DNA from: Isoetes engelmannii
Lineage: Eukaryota > Streptophyta > Lycopodiopsida > Isoetales > Isoetaceae
NCBI GenBank assembly: GCA_011763485.2
Contig: JAANSK020268270.1
Location: forward strand, 1 to 21,481
DNA: 21,481 bases
Direction: 5' to 3'
Shown here: one piece after another, positions 20,186-21,481 of the stretch
Layout: the number at the start of each line of letters is the position of its first letter
How positions within the stretch are numbered: position 1 is the first letter of the stretch
The notes under the pieces: model-generated
The model's input: the letters and a program-made list of their open reading frames with translations, nothing else
Database searches by the model: none
Told to the model about the DNA's origin: nothing
Translations under genes and position numbers: made by a program

Positions 20186-20598
20186 ATCAGAGGCCGAGCA
20201 ATTTATTCGAGGAAACAGCAGGAAAACGAACAAGTTGTTTCAGAAAACAATCTGCATGTTCTCTTGTTTGTTTGTCCTTGTTTAAAATGGGGTAGATTTG
20301 GTCCAAAGGATCTTGTCGCTGCTACAGATCTTCTTAAGATGACACAGACCATGGCCTAGCAATAGTCTGCTAGGATTTCGTATTCAATGCTCAAGTTTTT
20401 CTCAGTTTACCTGCTCCAAAGCACTGGATTGGGCCAGAAAGGGCAATAATTTGCTCCAAAGCATGTGTGGCTGCTTCATAGGACTTGATTTGGTTGGATT
20501 TGGCCAAAAATGCTCCGAAAATGAGCATGGAGAGCAGGGGAGCCGCCGTAGCCATCGTCTGCCGCCGAAACAGAGGGAACGGGAGAAAATGTGGATGA

Positions 20599-20661
20599 GG
20601 AGGATAATCCTCCCCTCAAGGGGATTATGGCAAATAACGCTCGAGGGGAGGGTTGGCCTCC
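20599..20661. repeat. 63-bp hairpin with G/C-rich arms
   Basis: GGAGGATAATCCTCCCCTC (20599) is mirrored by GAGGGGAGGGTTGGCCTCC (ending 20661), with GGGGATTATGGC and AAATAACGCTC forming the inner part. GGAGGATAATCCTCC is itself palindromic. The layout resembles the LTR palindrome (AGGGG, TTAT, AATAAC, GAGGGG in the same order) though the sequence differs. Confidence 0.65.
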
Positions 20662-20868
20662 CTTAACTTACCTCCATAATGTGATCTCCATAATTGAAAA
20701 TGTGAGAGGAGAGGGTAGGCAAGTGTCTCATCTTGATTCAGGGATCTTAAAGTGATTGAAACTTTTGCGCACATCGGGAGGAGAATAGATCCAAAGCACA
20801 TTCCATCAGTTCCTATTGATTCACATTTTCAACTGCAACTTACCATATCTAGACGACCAGAACTCGAG

Positions 20869-20936
20869 CTCCATAATGTAAACCCTCCAATAACCTAGCA
20901 ACATATACAGGGTTTACTTTACGGAGGTCATATCCT
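20869..20936. repeat. 68-bp hairpin with 18-bp arms
   Basis: CTCCATAATGTAAACCCT (20869-20886) pairs with AGGGTTTACTTTACGGAG (20919-20936) at 16 of 18 positions, enclosing a 32-nt loop. It could be a small MITE or MITE end. Confidence 0.65.
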
Positions 20937-21445
20937 AGTCTGATTTGATCATCATATATAGGGAGGGTATTGACGCCACAAGCAGACCCTTAAAACCTCC
21001 TAGAAGTAGCTCACCCCTAAAGCCCTCTTCCGAAGTCTATGGCGACGGACATGCAACTCCCACACTTTGAGTCTTTGATTTGGCTTTGCCAATGGACTCA
21101 GAACATCGACATTACCCTGGGGACCAAGTTCTATGGGCAGAAGACCATCCCTTCTCTAAGAAGTGCAAACATAACTCATATCCAAAACACTTGCAGTCAA
21201 TTGGCTTCGGAGGTGGCTGCAAAATATTGCCACATATGGCATTTGTATTACCAAAACTGATCGTGTAACTTGGTCCTCTATGGATAATTTCGCCAGCCCG
21301 GACAACAAATCACTTAGGCATCTACATGGTCCCTCACAAGATACTTCACAGTTTGATAAGTTCTCCCGGACCGATCTTGGATTTTTTTGGACCTGCTCGA
21401 AGTAGGGTCTTTGAATGGAGGATTCAACAGTCGGATAGGAGATCC

Positions 21446-21481
21446 GGGGGGGGGGGGGGGGGGGGGGTGGGGGGGGGGGGG
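21446..21481. repeat. Near-pure G run at the window edge
   Basis: Thirty-five of the last 36 bases are G, with a single T at 21468. This is more likely a sequencing or contig-end artefact than genomic sequence. Confidence 0.85.

Larger units (their letters stand above)
19107..20455 (+). repeat. Tandem duplication of the LTR body
   Basis: Two direct copies lie head to tail: 19107-19765 and 19766-20455. At the junction the text reads TTTGCTC|ACATATAAGTCC, whereas the 5' LTR and the second copy continue TTTGCTCCAAAGCATG; the left border reads AACCTC|ACATATAAG. The three bases CTC are shared by both breakpoints. Confidence 0.8.
14748..20557 (+). mobile_element. Broken Ty3/gypsy LTR retrotransposon (chromovirus-like) with nested insertions
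   Basis: Two sets of related terminal sequence (14.75-16.87 kb and 18.73-20.56 kb) flank a short internal region with a primer-binding site and traces of gag, zinc knuckle, protease and reverse transcriptase. The order and the RT signature point to Ty3/gypsy. The internal region is only about 1.9 kb, so RNase H and integrase are missing. The 3' LTR is incomplete at its right end, so no target duplication can be read. By eye the LTR copies differ at about one base in ten, implying an old insertion. The element is a fossil with numerous breaks. Confidence 0.8.
18732..20557 (+). repeat. 3' LTR with internal tandem duplication, right end missing
   Basis: The LTR start is recognisable by TGTTATC motifs at 18732, 18761 and 18781 followed by the same ATAAAGTCATAAATAAAGGAG-type block (14781-14802 in the 5' LTR). 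The body is present twice: 19107-19765 and 19766-20557, both beginning ACATATAAGTCCC. The second copy continues further, to GCCATCG at 20557, matching 16684 of the 5' LTR; beyond that the two diverge, so the LTR's last 185 bp are absent. Confidence 0.75.
20558..21445. other. Unassigned DNA after the 3' LTR
   Basis: The sequence diverges from the 5' LTR at 20558. Overlapping open frames of 62-73 codons at 21039-21268 show no recognisable domain. Two hairpins (listed separately) are the only structure I can support. Confidence 0.45.

Noticed and set aside
21039-21268. Two overlapping open frames of 73 and 62 codons
   Set aside because: No domain or codon pattern supports either; they overlap in different frames and lie in unassigned repeat-like DNA.
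21446-21481. G run as a functional G-quadruplex or telomeric sequence
   Set aside because: It is a nearly uninterrupted homopolymer at the window edge without the spaced G-tracts or TTTAGGG units such structures would need.

Overview
The window is land-plant nuclear DNA. It holds one clear host gene, a bacterial-type phosphoenolpyruvate carboxylase (BTPC, PPC4 class), at 9944-14689 on the + strand. The plant call rests on its 20-exon GT-AG structure, the BTPC-specific RNTG carboxyl end, and nested plant-style retroelements (L1-like LINE, Ty3/gypsy element with an initiator-Met tRNA primer site, MITEs). The 19 introns are very short (57 to 213 nt) and the protein differs noticeably from the Arabidopsis PPC4 I recall. 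That would fit a plant outside the well-studied crops, perhaps a non-seed plant, but I cannot assign a taxon.

Layout. 1-2370: AT-rich DNA without a gene, with two sets of old direct duplications. 2420-3432: a 1-kb fold-back element with two arms of about 0.5 kb, each ending in a CT/GA-rich tract. 3433-7249: a 5'-truncated, decayed L1-type LINE (endonuclease remnant, reverse transcriptase, zf-RVT-like zinc finger, AATAAA, poly(A)). 7581-8037: a palindromic Mutator-like MITE with 9-bp target duplications. 8100-9500: non-coding, with a weak tRNA-derived SINE candidate and a 43-bp tandem repeat. 9516-9943: probable TATA box, 5' leader and leader intron of the BTPC gene. 9944-14689: BTPC.

Downstream, a broken Ty3/gypsy element starts about 60-80 bp after the BTPC stop and fills 14.75-20.56 kb. 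Its 5' LTR (about 1.02 kb without insert) carries a 1068-bp insertion. The internal region is short and decayed (gag, zinc knuckle, protease and partial RT traces). The 3' LTR contains another insertion and an internal tandem duplication. A small TTAA-flanked palindrome occurs in every LTR copy and is repeatedly the site of rearrangement. 20.56-21.45 kb holds further hairpins and nothing identifiable; the window ends in a near-pure G run that looks like an assembly artefact.

I see no operon-like system, CRISPR array or convincing new multi-gene system. The most interesting host observation is inside the BTPC gene: a 54-nt, frame-neutral exon that looks like a tandem duplicate of the start of the next exon, giving three QSPR repeats in the disordered regulatory insert. 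The most interesting structural observations are the fold-back element and the rearranging LTR palindrome.
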